Positions 44,890-54,638 of a stretch of DNA of 64,000 bases are shown here, in pieces. Origin of the DNA: RH-AL1 sp964244495 (lineage in GTDB: Bacteria; Pseudomonadota; Alphaproteobacteria; Rhizobiales; Beijerinckiaceae). Both the position numbers and the translations under genes were made by a program. A model generated the notes under the pieces. It searched no databases. It saw nothing but the letters and a program-made list of their open reading frames with translations, and was not told where the DNA came from. Location of the stretch: assembly GCA_964244495.1 (NCBI GenBank), contig CAXTIU010000004.1, positions 62,001-126,000 of the forward strand, read 5' to 3'. Within the stretch, counting starts at the first letter, position 1. The number at the start of each line of letters is the position of its first letter.

Positions 44890-46062
44890 ATGATCTACGC
44901 AACACCCAAGCTCGAAGGTGATGACTACGGAGTTATCGGCTTGATCGACGATCTCAAGAACAAGCTTCGGTTTCAGGTAAATTCCAATCCATTGCGATGG
45001 CAGGGTTTTCTGCGGCGCAATACATTTGCACGAGCTTTGCAAGGTTCAAACAGCATAGAAGGTATAAACGCGTCACTTTCAGACGCCGTGGCTATCGTAG
45101 ACGAAGAAAAGCCCGAAACGATGGAAGAAGAAACAGCCCAGGCTTTGATGGGTTATAGGTCGGCAATGACTTATATCGTCCGAGCACATGACGACCCGCA
45201 TACCGAAATCAATGCGCAATTTATAAGAAGCCTGCATTATATGATGTTAAGCTACGACATGACTAAGCTGCCTGGGCAATGGCGACCAGGGAGCATTTAT
45301 GTAGTACATGAGCCCACTGGCGAGACGGTCTACGAGGGACCGCCCTCGGAAAAAATTCCCGGCTACATGCTGGAACTGATCGAACAAATCAAGGTCGGGA
45401 GCGGGACTCACAATAGTTCTATCGTAACTGGTGCGATGGCTCACCTAAATCTTACTATGATCCATCCGTTTAGAGATGGAAATGGACGCATGGCTCGCGC
45501 GCTACAAACCTTAGTATTAGCGCGAGACGGCTTAGTCGGGCCAGTGTTTTGTAGCATTGAAGAATGGCTAGGACGCAATACCGATTCCTATTATAGGATT
45601 TTAGCAGAAACCGGAGAAGGAAAATGGAATCCTCGAAAGAATGCTCTTCCTTGGGTCAGGTTCTGCCTAATCGCCCACTACCAACAGGCAGCTACTCTCA
45701 TGAAAAGAAACGCTGAGATTGGACGTGTCTGGTTAGAATTAGAGAAAGTCCGTACTGAACTTGGAATGCCAGCACGCTTTGAGTCCGTGCTCATGGATGC
45801 GGCGTTTGGATACAAGGTAAAAAATCAGAGATACAGAGAAGAACATTCTATCTCTGATGTTGTCGCGAGCCGCGATCTGAAAAAAATGAGTGACGCAGGC
45901 CTTATAGATCCAGTTGGAGAAAAAAGAGGCAGATTTTACATTGGCACTAAAAGATTAGTAGAAATTCGCCATAAATGCGCCGATAGAACAAAGGCGGCAA
46001 ATCCCTACGACCTACTAACTAAGCAGAGAGCTACTTCCGATCAGCTTCGCTTGGCTGTTTAA
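44890..46062 (+). CDS. Fic-domain protein (probable AMPylase), cargo of the mobile element
   Basis: The product is 390 residues. The Fic active site HPFRDGNGR (192-200) is complete, with the catalytic His and phosphate-binding Arg. An N-terminal S-N-S-I-E-G motif (53-58) fits the inhibitory (S/T)xxxE(G/N) helix of class II Fic enzymes, so the protein is probably self-inhibited. A Fic N domain precedes it and a winged-helix-like C-terminus (SISDVVASRDLKKMSDAGLI) follows. Known relatives transfer AMP to target proteins. The codon and base composition are AT-richer than all neighbours, pointing to foreign origin. The target is unknown. Confidence 0.88.
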   Translation: MIYATPKLEGDDYGVIGLIDDLKNKLRFQVNSNPLRWQGFLRRNTFARALQGSNSIEGINASLSDAVAIVDEEKPETMEEETAQALMGYRSAMTYIVRAHDDPHTEINAQFIRSLHYMMLSYDMTKLPGQWRPGSIYVVHEPTGETVYEGPPSEKIPGYMLELIEQIKVGSGTHNSSIVTGAMAHLNLTMIHPFRDGNGRMARALQTLVLARDGLVGPVFCSIEEWLGRNTDSYYRILAETGEGKWNPRKNALPWVRFCLIAHYQQAATLMKRNAEIGRVWLELEKVRTELGMPARFESVLMDAAFGYKVKNQRYREEHSISDVVASRDLKKMSDAGLIDPVGEKRGRFYIGTKRLVEIRHKCADRTKAANPYDLLTKQRATSDQLRLAV

Positions 46063-46195
46063 CAGCTTGTTGTTCGACACTCGGCTTTTGCTTGCCTTTT
46101 CGCAGCTTGCGTAGCTCATCGCCATCCATCGTCGAAAGGTCCACAACCATCTTAGCGAGCTGGTTGGTGTCGCGGGGGCGCTTGGGGTTGGTCAC
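46031..46195 (-). CDS. Small basic cargo protein, second gene of a coupled pair
   Basis: This 54-residue protein begins TNPKRPRDTNQLAKMVVDLS after GTG 46195, whose GTGA overlaps the TGA of the upstream 98-residue gene. It is rich in Lys, Arg and Gln and probably binds nucleic acid, but I do not recognise it with certainty. Its 3' end overlaps the end of fic by 32 bases on the opposite strand. Confidence 0.6.
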   Translation of the reverse strand: MTNPKRPRDTNQLAKMVVDLSTMDGDELRKLRKGKQKPSVEQQAVKQPSEADRK

Positions 46196-46488
46196 TGGGA
46201 CGCACTCGATCTCGGATAGTCCGATTGTTCTTGTGCCAACAGGTACTCTCCTACGGGAAGGTTCACCTCGCTGTAGGGCGTTCCATCCTCGCACGTGATC
46301 ACAACGCGGCCGTCGAGGTCTAGTCTGGGCCGCTTGCCACGAATGAGATGCCCAACCATCGAACCAACGGACTCGGGGTGATGAACCGCATCAAAGCTAC
46401 CGAGGTCGATCGACGGCTCAGACCCTTCTAGCTTATGGTAGGCGGGATCGATCCGTGCGCTGAAGCGCTTCTTCGGCGTGGTCTGCAT
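46192..46488 (-). CDS. Small cargo protein, first gene of a coupled pair
   Basis: This 98-residue protein starts MQTTPKKRFSARIDPAYHKL and contains LDLDGRVVITCEDGTPYSEV, a beta-rich pattern. No signal or membrane segment is visible. The family is not recognised. It starts 46 bases inside the right inverted repeat and is coupled by GTGA to the next small gene. The pair runs toward the fic 3' end. Confidence 0.55.
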   Translation of the reverse strand: MQTTPKKRFSARIDPAYHKLEGSEPSIDLGSFDAVHHPESVGSMVGHLIRGKRPRLDLDGRVVITCEDGTPYSEVNLPVGEYLLAQEQSDYPRSSASQ

Positions 46489-46494
46489 CCGGCG

Positions 46495-46522
46495 ACTATG
46501 CGCCGACCCGCTCGCGCGTCAA
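46495..46522 (-). promoter_or_regulatory. Possible promoter of the right-end cargo genes
   Basis: On the minus strand TTGACG (46522-46517) and CATAGT (46500-46495) are 16 bases apart, close to a sigma-70 promoter. Only six bases separate the -10 box from ATG 46488, so the transcript might be leaderless. This is an inference from spacing only. Confidence 0.35.
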
Positions 46523-46533
46523 CCGCCTGAGAT

Positions 46534-46552
46534 TTCAAACTGACCCACTACC
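46534..46552 (-). repeat. Right terminal inverted repeat
   Basis: TTCAAACTGACCCACTACC, the exact reverse complement of 43657-43675. Confidence 0.88.
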
Positions 46553-46560
46553 GATTTTTC
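46553..46560. repeat. Target site duplication, right copy
   Basis: GATTTTTC, identical to 43649-43656, directly outside the right inverted repeat. Confidence 0.85.
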
Positions 46561-46923
46561 GCACGGTTCGACGATGGGCCGCCTGTCGGTTTGGTCGTGC
46601 GGCTGGGTGTTCTTCGATCTCCTCGATAGCCGGCTGGAGAAGCACTGCATGATCATCAGAAGACCCATATCGACGCGAGCGGGATGGACGAGGACGAGCT
46701 GCTCGCTCGACCCGAGCCCCCTGTTCGCGGCGATGGGCAAGCGATCATCCGGCTGAACGATCGTCGCCGGCGGCGAACCGGACGATCATCGGCCGCCGGC
46801 CGGAGCCGGGTCCCCGACCGTCCGGCCCCGCCCAAGGTTCCGGTTCCGCCGAGCCCCGCGATGACGACGTCGGTGCCACTCCCCGCCATCCCGACGCGGC
46901 GCGGTGACGCCTCGCCCGATTGA
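46561..46923 (+). pseudogene. 3' remnant of the gene split by the mobile element
   Basis: Joined to the left remnant across the insertion, this DNA reads as protein in pieces: GDFGTLDELDFSHGSTMGRL then CGWVFFDLLDSRLEKHCMI in one frame, then HQKTHIDASGMDEDELLARP and GDGQAIIRLND in another. At least two frame changes are needed, so the gene is dead. The rest of the 438-base stretch up to cysQ (46999) shows no other gene. Confidence 0.45.
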
Positions 46924-46998
46924 TCCCGGCGGGATCGTGCCCACCTTGCGTGGACCGGCGGAAAGGCGCATGCCTGAACGTCCCACCAGGTTCCCACC

Positions 46999-47844
46999 AT
47001 GGCATCAGCCTGTAGCGTGCCCTCGATCGAGCTTGCCCCCATCGGTGCCGTCGATCTCGACGAGGTGGCCGAAATCTTCGCCGAGCTCACCGTCGAGGCC
47101 GCCGTGGCCGTCATGGGCGTCTACGTCGGCGACCACCACGCCCGCCGGAAGGCGGATGCGAGCATGGTGTGCGATGCCGACGAGCGCGCCGAGGCGATCA
47201 TCCTCGCCGGCCTCGCCGAGCGCCTGCCGTTCCTGCCGGTGATCGCCGAGGAAGCGGCCTCGCGCGGCGAGAAGCCACGGTGCGGCCGCGCCTTCATCCT
47301 GGTCGACCCCGTCGACGGCACGCGCGAGTTCCTCCATCGCAACGGCGAGTTCACCATCAACATCGCCCTCATCGTCGATGGCGCGCCGGCGGCCGGCGCG
47401 GTCTACGCGCCGGCGATCGGCCAGCTGTGGATGGCGGGACGGCGCGCCTGCACCTTCCCGATCGAGCCGGGCCGGCCGCTGCCCCCGGCCGACCAGCGCC
47501 GCGACATCCACGTCCGGCCCAAGCCCTCGAATGGCCTGACCGCCCTGGCGAGCCGCTCCCACGCCGACACGCGGACGGACAGCTTCCTCGCCGCGCTGCC
47601 GATCGCCGAGCGCCGCTGCGCCGGCTCGTCGCTCAAGTTCTGCATCCTCGCCGAGGGCGCGGCGGACGTGTACCCCCGCTTCGGGCCGACCATGGAATGG
47701 GACACGGCGGCCGGCGACGCGGTGCTCCGGGTCGCCGGGGGTGCCGTCGTCGACGAGCGCGGCGCGGTGCTGCGCTACGGCAAGGCGGACGAGCACTACC
47801 GCAACGGCCCGTTCATCGCGTGGGGCGACCGCAGTGCGGCGTGA
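46999..47844 (+). CDS. cysQ: 3'(2'),5'-bisphosphate nucleotidase
   Basis: This metal-dependent phosphatase of the inositol monophosphatase superfamily has 281 residues. It converts PAP to AMP and recycles the by-product of sulfate assimilation. Metal ligands are in the EEAAS segment (VIAEEAAS), the DPVDGTREF motif, and MEWDTAAGDAVLRVAGG near the C-terminus. ATG 46999 gives a plausible N-terminus, though the ribosome site is weak. The gap to the next gene (47845-48122) has no visible gene. Confidence 0.9.
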   Translation: MASACSVPSIELAPIGAVDLDEVAEIFAELTVEAAVAVMGVYVGDHHARRKADASMVCDADERAEAIILAGLAERLPFLPVIAEEAASRGEKPRCGRAFILVDPVDGTREFLHRNGEFTINIALIVDGAPAAGAVYAPAIGQLWMAGRRACTFPIEPGRPLPPADQRRDIHVRPKPSNGLTALASRSHADTRTDSFLAALPIAERRCAGSSLKFCILAEGAADVYPRFGPTMEWDTAAGDAVLRVAGGAVVDERGAVLRYGKADEHYRNGPFIAWGDRSAA

Positions 47845-48122
47845 AGCCCCGCGGCGTCGGCCCGGGGAGCGCGCGTTGGTGTCCCAGGGACGTCGACACT
47901 GTGGCCGGGCGACGCCGCCGGCGGCGTGGGCCGGCGTGGAACCATGATCGCCCGTAAGGCCGGCTTGCCGATGCCGAGCGTGTCGTGGGATCGTGGCCTC
48001 GTTGAACGATCCCGTATCAGCGCGACGGTGCGAGACGGCTTTCCAAGCCCCGCGTGCGAGCCGCGATACGCTTGTTCCGCTCGACGGCGCTCGGTATGGC
48101 CCTCGTCACAACAGGAGTAAGC

Positions 48123-49394
48123 ATGGGCCAAGCCTTTGACCTGACATCGGGGCCGCAAGCGCCACTCGATGCCACCTTGTTCGTCGAGCCGGGCACCGCC
48201 GCGCGAACGATCGACCGCGATTGGTGGGCGGTGGTCGCCTCATCCGTCGGGTTGATCTTCTCCGTCGGCACCATCGGCTTGTATTCCTTCGGCGTCTTCG
48301 TCCGCCCCCTCACGGCGGAGTTCGGCTGGACCCGTACCCAATTGTTCCTGGCGGTGGCGATCTGCCAATATTCGCTGGGCTTCTCCGCCCCCGTCTGGGG
48401 CTTGCTGACCGATCGCTTCGGGCCGCGCGCGGTCATGCTGCCGTCAATTGTCGCGATGTCCCTGTTGGTCGCCTCGATCGCGCTCCTGACACCGCACGTT
48501 TGGCACCTCTACCTGGTCTTCGCGGCCATTCCCCTGGTCGCCGGAGGCGCCACGCCGCTCGGCTATTCGGCCATCCTGACCCGTTTGTTCGATCGGCGGC
48601 TGGGCTTCGCCCTCGGCCTCGCGCTGATGGGTGTCGGCCTGGGGGCCACCATCGTGCCCGCCCTGTCGCAGGCGCTGGTCGAGGCCTTCGGTTGGCGGAC
48701 GGCCTACGTCGCGCTCGGGGCGCTGACGTTCCTGCTCACCTTCCCCGCCGCCCTGGTCGCCACGCGCAACGTTCGCGGACGGGTCCCGCGAAGCGTCAAG
48801 GCGACGACGTCGATCAAGGACATGGTGCGGTCGCGGGCCTACGTGCTCATGTGCGTCGCCTTCGTCCTGCTCGGCATCGCCACCGTCGGAACGGTCGCTC
48901 AGATCGTCCCGATGATGGTTGATCGCGGGTTCACGCCGGCCGCCGCCGCCCGCGTCGCCAGCCTGGTGGGCATCACGGCCCTCGTCGGCCGTGGAGGGCT
49001 CGGCTGGGTGCTGGACCGGATGCACGCGCCCTACGTCCTGATGGCGGTTTGCCTCATCTCCGGGGCGAGTTCCCTGCTGCTGGTCTTCGGGGAGGGACCC
49101 GCCTCCGGTTACCTCGCGGCCGTTTGCGTGGGTTGCGCGGTCGGGGCGGAAGTCGACTTCATCTCCTTCCTGGTTCGCCGCTACTTCGATCAGGCGGCGT
49201 TCGGCAGGCTTTACGGCATCGTCTTCGGCTTGTTCATCTTCGGGTCGGGCACCGGCCCGCTGCTGCTCAGCGCGAGCTACGATCGTCTCGGGGGCTACAA
49301 GCCCGGTCTGCTGCTCTTCGTCCTCCTGACCGCGACCGCCTGCTTGGTGGCTTTCGCCATGCCTCGATACGCGATGCGCAAGCCCCTGCACTGA
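48123..49394 (+). CDS. MFS transporter
   Basis: This major facilitator family transporter of 423 residues has 12 predicted spans. The loop 2-3 motif is GLLTDRFGPRAVM (GxLaDrxGxrxxl), and GVGLGATIVPALSQALVEAFGWRTAY lies in the TM5-6 area. The sequence resembles the oxalate/formate antiporter and monocarboxylate-type MFS group, but the substrate is unassigned. ATG 48123 has AGGAG six bases upstream. It stands alone. Confidence 0.88.
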   Translation: MGQAFDLTSGPQAPLDATLFVEPGTAARTIDRDWWAVVASSVGLIFSVGTIGLYSFGVFVRPLTAEFGWTRTQLFLAVAICQYSLGFSAPVWGLLTDRFGPRAVMLPSIVAMSLLVASIALLTPHVWHLYLVFAAIPLVAGGATPLGYSAILTRLFDRRLGFALGLALMGVGLGATIVPALSQALVEAFGWRTAYVALGALTFLLTFPAALVATRNVRGRVPRSVKATTSIKDMVRSRAYVLMCVAFVLLGIATVGTVAQIVPMMVDRGFTPAAAARVASLVGITALVGRGGLGWVLDRMHAPYVLMAVCLISGASSLLLVFGEGPASGYLAAVCVGCAVGAEVDFISFLVRRYFDQAAFGRLYGIVFGLFIFGSGTGPLLLSASYDRLGGYKPGLLLFVLLTATACLVAFAMPRYAMRKPLH

Positions 49395-49545
49395 CGCGAT
49401 CGGCGAGGCGGAGCGCCCGGGCCCCGCGCCGCCGGTCCGGCTCGCGGACGCGCGTTAAGCTTAATGTAACCGTCATTCCTTATCATCGTGCCTTGCCGTG
49501 AGGATCGGTGCGGCCTCGACGAGGCGCCGACGTGGGGAGCAGGCG

Positions 49546-50136
49546 ATGCGGCTTGAGCGACGCAGGACGTTCTTGAAGGGCCTCGCGGCGGGTGCGGCGG
49601 CGGGGGCGCTCGCGCCGTTCGGCACGGCCTCGGCGGAGTTGGAGGAGCGGCCGATCGCCTACACCTCCGACGAGATCATCGTGAGCGGCCACCGGTTCTT
49701 CGGCTCGATCTCGAAAGGCCTCGCCGGGCTGGTGGAGAACGCCGCCAGCCACTGGGGCAGCCCCAACGGCTACATCCTCGGCGAGGAGGCAGGCGGGGCT
49801 TTCGTCGGCGGGCTGCGCTACGGCGAGGGCATCCTCTACACCCGCCGCGCCCACGACCAGCGGCTGTTCTGGCAAGGTCCCTCTCTGGGCTTCGACGCGG
49901 GTGGCGACGGCGACCGCACGATGATGCTGGTCTACAACCTGCCGGTGCGTCGCGCCATCTTCACGCGGTTCGGCGGCGTGGACGGTTCCGCCTACTTCAT
50001 CGGCGGGCTCGGCATGACGGCGTTGAAGTCGGACGAGGTGGTGCTGGTACCCATCCGCACCGGCCTCGGCGCCCGCCTCGGCCTCAACGTCGGCTACCTC
50101 AAGTTCACGCCGCAATCCACCTGGAACCCTTTCTGA
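49546..50136 (+). CDS. eipA: EipA (DUF1134) envelope-integrity protein
   Basis: This exported protein of 196 residues has a DUF1134 domain. The N-terminus RRRTFLKGLAAGAAAGALAP is a twin-arginine-like signal ending at TASA-ELEE. The core reads SDEIIVSGHRFFGSISKGLA, GSPNGYILGEEAGGAFVGGL and GVDGSAYFIGGLGMTAL. In Brucella and Caulobacter, EipA supports cell-envelope integrity. ATG 49546 has GGGGAGC upstream. Confidence 0.87.
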   Translation: MRLERRRTFLKGLAAGAAAGALAPFGTASAELEERPIAYTSDEIIVSGHRFFGSISKGLAGLVENAASHWGSPNGYILGEEAGGAFVGGLRYGEGILYTRRAHDQRLFWQGPSLGFDAGGDGDRTMMLVYNLPVRRAIFTRFGGVDGSAYFIGGLGMTALKSDEVVLVPIRTGLGARLGLNVGYLKFTPQSTWNPF

Positions 50137-50240
50137 GCGCCTCGCCCCGGAAACGCGACGGCCTTTGCCCTGCCTCGGCCCGCGTGGCATAAGACGCGCG
50201 AGGACAGGGCGCGTCCGGGCCGGGACCAAGTGGTCGAACA

Positions 50241-51281
50241 GTGATCGAACAGGGCATCTACTTCGCGCTCGGCTGCATCGTCACGGCGCTCGCGGCCCTC
50301 GGCTTCACGCCGCTGCTGTGGCGGCGCGCTCTGCGCCTGACACGTCGCCGGCTCGAACTCCAGGTTCCGCTGTCGATGCAGGAGATTCTGGCCGAGCGCG
50401 ACCAGCTCAGGGCGGAGTTCGCGGTCGAGCGCCTGCGCCACGAGCAGGCGATCGAGCACGTGCGCGGGGACAAGGGCCGCGACATGGCCGAACTCGGCCG
50501 CCGCACCGCCCAGGCGGTGACCTTCGCCGACCAGGTCAACGCCCTGCGCCGCCTGGAACAGGCGCAGGATAAGGAGATCCGGGCGCTATCGCGGGAGCTG
50601 GCCGAGCTCGGCGCCGAGGCCGGAACGGTCAGGGTCGCGCTCGACGACGGCCACGCCTTCATCGACAGGCTCAAGCGTCGCCTGGAGGCGACGGAGAACG
50701 CGTGCGACGACCACCTCGCCGAGGCGGCGGCGCACCGCGCCACGATCGCCACGCTCGAGACCCGCGTCGCCGACCTCGAGGCGCGTCGCGGCGAGGAGGG
50801 TGTGGGCGGCTGGATCAAGGCGGCGGTCGCGCAAGTGACGGGGCAAACGACGGGGCACGCCGCCGCCGGCGAGGACGAGGAGACCCAGGCGTTGCGCCGG
50901 CAGGTCGACGCGCTGCGCCGGGACGTCGAGGCGGCGCGCGAGCGCGAGAAGGCCGCCACCCTCCGGCAAGGCTTGCAGGCGCACTCGGACCGGGCGGCGG
51001 AGCGCGCCGACGCCTTGGAGCGGACCGACGCGATGGAAGCGTTGCGCGCGGAGAACGTCGCGCTGCGCGGCGCGCTGGACGCGGCGCGGCGGGAAGGCGG
51101 CCGGCCGCCGGCCGACGATGCCGGCTTGCGCGACAGCATCCACGCGCTCGGTCTCGCCGTCGCCGCCATGACGCGCGACGCCGAGGCCCGCACGGCCGGG
51201 AGCCACGGTGCGGAGGGCGTGCCCGAGGCGCCGGCCCCGCTCGCGCAGGCCAAGGTGCCGCGGCCGCTCGGCGCGAACTGA
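50241..51281 (+). CDS. Membrane-anchored coiled-coil hypothetical protein
   Basis: This 346-residue protein starts with GTG and has one N-terminal membrane helix (YFALGCIVTALAALGFTPLL). A long heptad-rich region from about residue 40 to 310 follows, full of Ala, Glu, Arg and Leu. It resembles large conserved hypothetical coiled-coil proteins of Hyphomicrobiales, but no domain is recognised. It is convergent with pyk. Confidence 0.7.
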   Translation: MIEQGIYFALGCIVTALAALGFTPLLWRRALRLTRRRLELQVPLSMQEILAERDQLRAEFAVERLRHEQAIEHVRGDKGRDMAELGRRTAQAVTFADQVNALRRLEQAQDKEIRALSRELAELGAEAGTVRVALDDGHAFIDRLKRRLEATENACDDHLAEAAAHRATIATLETRVADLEARRGEEGVGGWIKAAVAQVTGQTTGHAAAGEDEETQALRRQVDALRRDVEAAREREKAATLRQGLQAHSDRAAERADALERTDAMEALRAENVALRGALDAARREGGRPPADDAGLRDSIHALGLAVAAMTRDAEARTAGSHGAEGVPEAPAPLAQAKVPRPLGAN

Positions 51282-51298
51282 CGCGGGCCGATGCCCCG

Positions 51299-52747
<1,449 letters not shown>

Positions 52748-52772
52748 GGCGGGTCCCTCAATGCTCGGCGGA

Positions 52773-53204
52773 TCACGGACGGGCCGCCGGCGCGGCCGGC
52801 GCCGGGTCGGTCAGCTGGACGGTCCAGTTGCGCGAGTCCTTGCCCGTATCGACCTCGAAGAACCCGGTCCGGTCGAAGCCCCGGGTGAAGCAGTCGTTGC
52901 GCCCGGTGATCTTGAACTCCCGGTCGCGGGTGCACATGAACGCCTTGCCCTTCCACTCGCCGCCGCGCTCGTCCATGGCGTAGGCGTAGTAGAACTGCGC
53001 GGCGAGCGGCCCGCGCACCAGGGTCTCGCAGCCGTTGGGCTTGACGTTCCACCAGCCTTCCGTGACCCATGCCTCGCCGTCGGTGTAGGAGAGCGCGATC
53101 GAGATCCTGTTGGCCGTGTTGTTGCACAGCCTGAAGTCCGCCGAGGCCGGACCGGCCCACAGGACGAGGGCGGCGGCGAGCCCGGCGTAGGGAAACGGTG
53201 GCAC
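52773..53204 (-). CDS. Exported DUF1036 protein
   Basis: This 143-residue protein has a short signal (GLAAALVLWAGPASA, then DFRLCNN). DUF1036 features are NNTANRISIALSYTDGEAWV, WWNVKPNGCETL and GFFEVDTG. Several cysteines suggest disulfides in the periplasm. GTG 53204 follows AGGTGAT. It is immediately upstream of pyk and divergent from the amidohydrolase. Function is unknown. Confidence 0.85.
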   Translation of the reverse strand: MPPFPYAGLAAALVLWAGPASADFRLCNNTANRISIALSYTDGEAWVTEGWWNVKPNGCETLVRGPLAAQFYYAYAMDERGGEWKGKAFMCTRDREFKITGRNDCFTRGFDRTGFFEVDTGKDSRNWTVQLTDPAPAAPAARP

Positions 53205-53303
53205 GTGGGATCACCTGCGAACGACGGAAACTTGACGGAGCGGCGACGATTGCCGGTTAAGCTCTGCGATGGTGGTTGTTGGGGCCAATTTGGTCGGCAG
53301 CAT

Positions 53304-53334
<31 letters not shown>

Positions 53335-53379
53335 CTTGGCGGCGCGGCCGGTCCCGCCCCTCGATGGAAGGATGATGCC

Positions 53380-54168
53380 TTGGCAACGATGGCGCCGCCG
53401 GTCGAACGGATAGCCGGGTCGCGCGGCGCGCACCTCCTTTTCCTCTGCGATCACGCGTCCAACGCGCTGCCGCCCCGCTATGGCACGCTCGGCTTGCCCG
53501 AGGCTCAACTCGCCCGCCACATCGGCTACGACATCGGCGCCGCCGCGATGACCCGTCGCCTTGCGGAGCGGCTCGGCGCGCCGGCCGTGCTCTCGACCTT
53601 CTCGCGCCTGCTGATCGACCCCAATCGCGGCGCCGACGACCCGACCCTGGTGATGCGCCTGTCGGACGGGGCGATCGTGCCGGGCAACGCCCGCGTCGAC
53701 GCGGCCGAGGTCGCGCACCGGCGCGAAACGTACTGGCGACCGTACCGCGACGCGGTGCGCGAGGCGATCGACGCCCTCAGCGCGCGCGGCACGACGCCGG
53801 TGGTGGTCTCGATGCACAGCTTCACCCACCGCTGGAAGGGGGTGCCTCGCCCCTGGGAGATCGGCGTGCTGTGGGACACCGACGACCGTTTCGCCGTGCC
53901 GCTGATGGCGGGGCTACGCGCCGCCGGCTTCCTCGTCGGCGACAACGAGCCCTACGACGGCGCGCTGGAGGGGGACACGCTCGACGAGGAGGTGACGCGC
54001 AGGGGCATCGCCGGCCTGCTCATCGAGGCGCGCCAGGACCTCGTCGGCGACGAGGCGGCGGCGCGCGCGGTCGCCGACCGGATCGCCCCCGTGCTGGAAA
54101 CGGTGGCCGCGCAGCCCGCGCTGCACCGGCCGGCCTTCATCCGCTCGCGGACGGGGCGGCACGGGTAG
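53380..54168 (+). CDS. N-formylglutamate amidohydrolase-family protein
   Basis: This 262-residue metal-dependent amidohydrolase would release formate from N-formylglutamate. Core motifs are HLLFLCDHASNALPPRYGTL, LLIDPNRGADDPTLV, VVSMHSFTHRW and LIEARQDLV. TTG 53380 has GGAAGGAT about seven bases upstream; ATG 53389 and two earlier ATGs are alternatives. Its place next to DUF1036-pyk is conserved in Hyphomicrobiales. No other histidine-degradation gene is seen here. Confidence 0.87.
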   Translation: MATMAPPVERIAGSRGAHLLFLCDHASNALPPRYGTLGLPEAQLARHIGYDIGAAAMTRRLAERLGAPAVLSTFSRLLIDPNRGADDPTLVMRLSDGAIVPGNARVDAAEVAHRRETYWRPYRDAVREAIDALSARGTTPVVVSMHSFTHRWKGVPRPWEIGVLWDTDDRFAVPLMAGLRAAGFLVGDNEPYDGALEGDTLDEEVTRRGIAGLLIEARQDLVGDEAAARAVADRIAPVLETVAAQPALHRPAFIRSRTGRHG

Positions 54169-54282
54169 CGAGGTGGAGCGCCGGAGGTAACGGCACGGCA
54201 AGCTTGACGGGACTATAACCCTCGTCGCATGCCCCGGCCTCTCGCGAACGCCGGGCCGAGCCCGCAAGGAAACCGAACGACC

Positions 54283-54537
54283 ATGGCCGAAGACATCGCG
54301 GAGACCGGCGTCGCCGCCGCCGAACTGAAGCAGTTCGTCGAGCGGATCGAGCGCCTCGAAGAGGAGAAGAAGGCGCTGTCCGACGACATCAAGGACGTGT
54401 TCGCCGAACTGAAGGGCAGGGGCTTCGACGTGAAGGCGATCCGCCAGATCCTGCGCATCCGCAAGCAGGACCACGAGGAGCGCATGGAGCTGGAGGCGAT
54501 CCTCGAACTCTACATGGGCGCGCTCGGCATGGCGTGA
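54283..54537 (+). CDS. gapR: GapR nucleoid-associated protein (DUF2312)
   Basis: This 84-residue helical protein matches GapR: LKQFVERIERLEEEKKALSD, DIKDVFAELKGRGFDVKAIR and LRIRKQDHEERMELEAILEL. In Caulobacter, GapR binds overtwisted AT-rich DNA ahead of replication forks and stimulates topoisomerases. ATG 54283 has AAGGA upstream. It lies between the amidohydrolase and the methyltransferase. Confidence 0.92.
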   Translation: MAEDIAETGVAAAELKQFVERIERLEEEKKALSDDIKDVFAELKGRGFDVKAIRQILRIRKQDHEERMELEAILELYMGALGMA

Positions 54538-54638
54538 GGCGAGACCCCAAGGCTGCGACGCCCTGCATGGTGGAACGCCTCCTTCGGACGCCCATCAGAA
54601 AGGGGCTACCGGCGTGTCCATCGATACGCGGTCGGAGG

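Larger units (their letters stand above)
43657..46552. mobile_element. IS1-like element of about 2.9 kb carrying Fic, zinc-ribbon and two small genes
   Basis: The element is bounded by perfect 19-bp inverted repeats (GGTAGTGGGTCAGTTTGAA) with 8-bp direct duplications outside. It encodes one DDE transposase on the minus strand and four cargo genes. The transposase and 8-bp duplication fit the IS1 family. Simple IS1 elements are only about 0.8-1.2 kb, so the extra 1.9 kb is passenger DNA. The Fic gene is clearly AT-richer than the chromosome. All parts look intact, which suggests recent insertion. Confidence 0.85.

Noticed and set aside
49455..49464. TTAAGCTTAA upstream of eipA as a CtrA box
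   Set aside because: Only two bases separate the half-sites, which does not fit the consensus.
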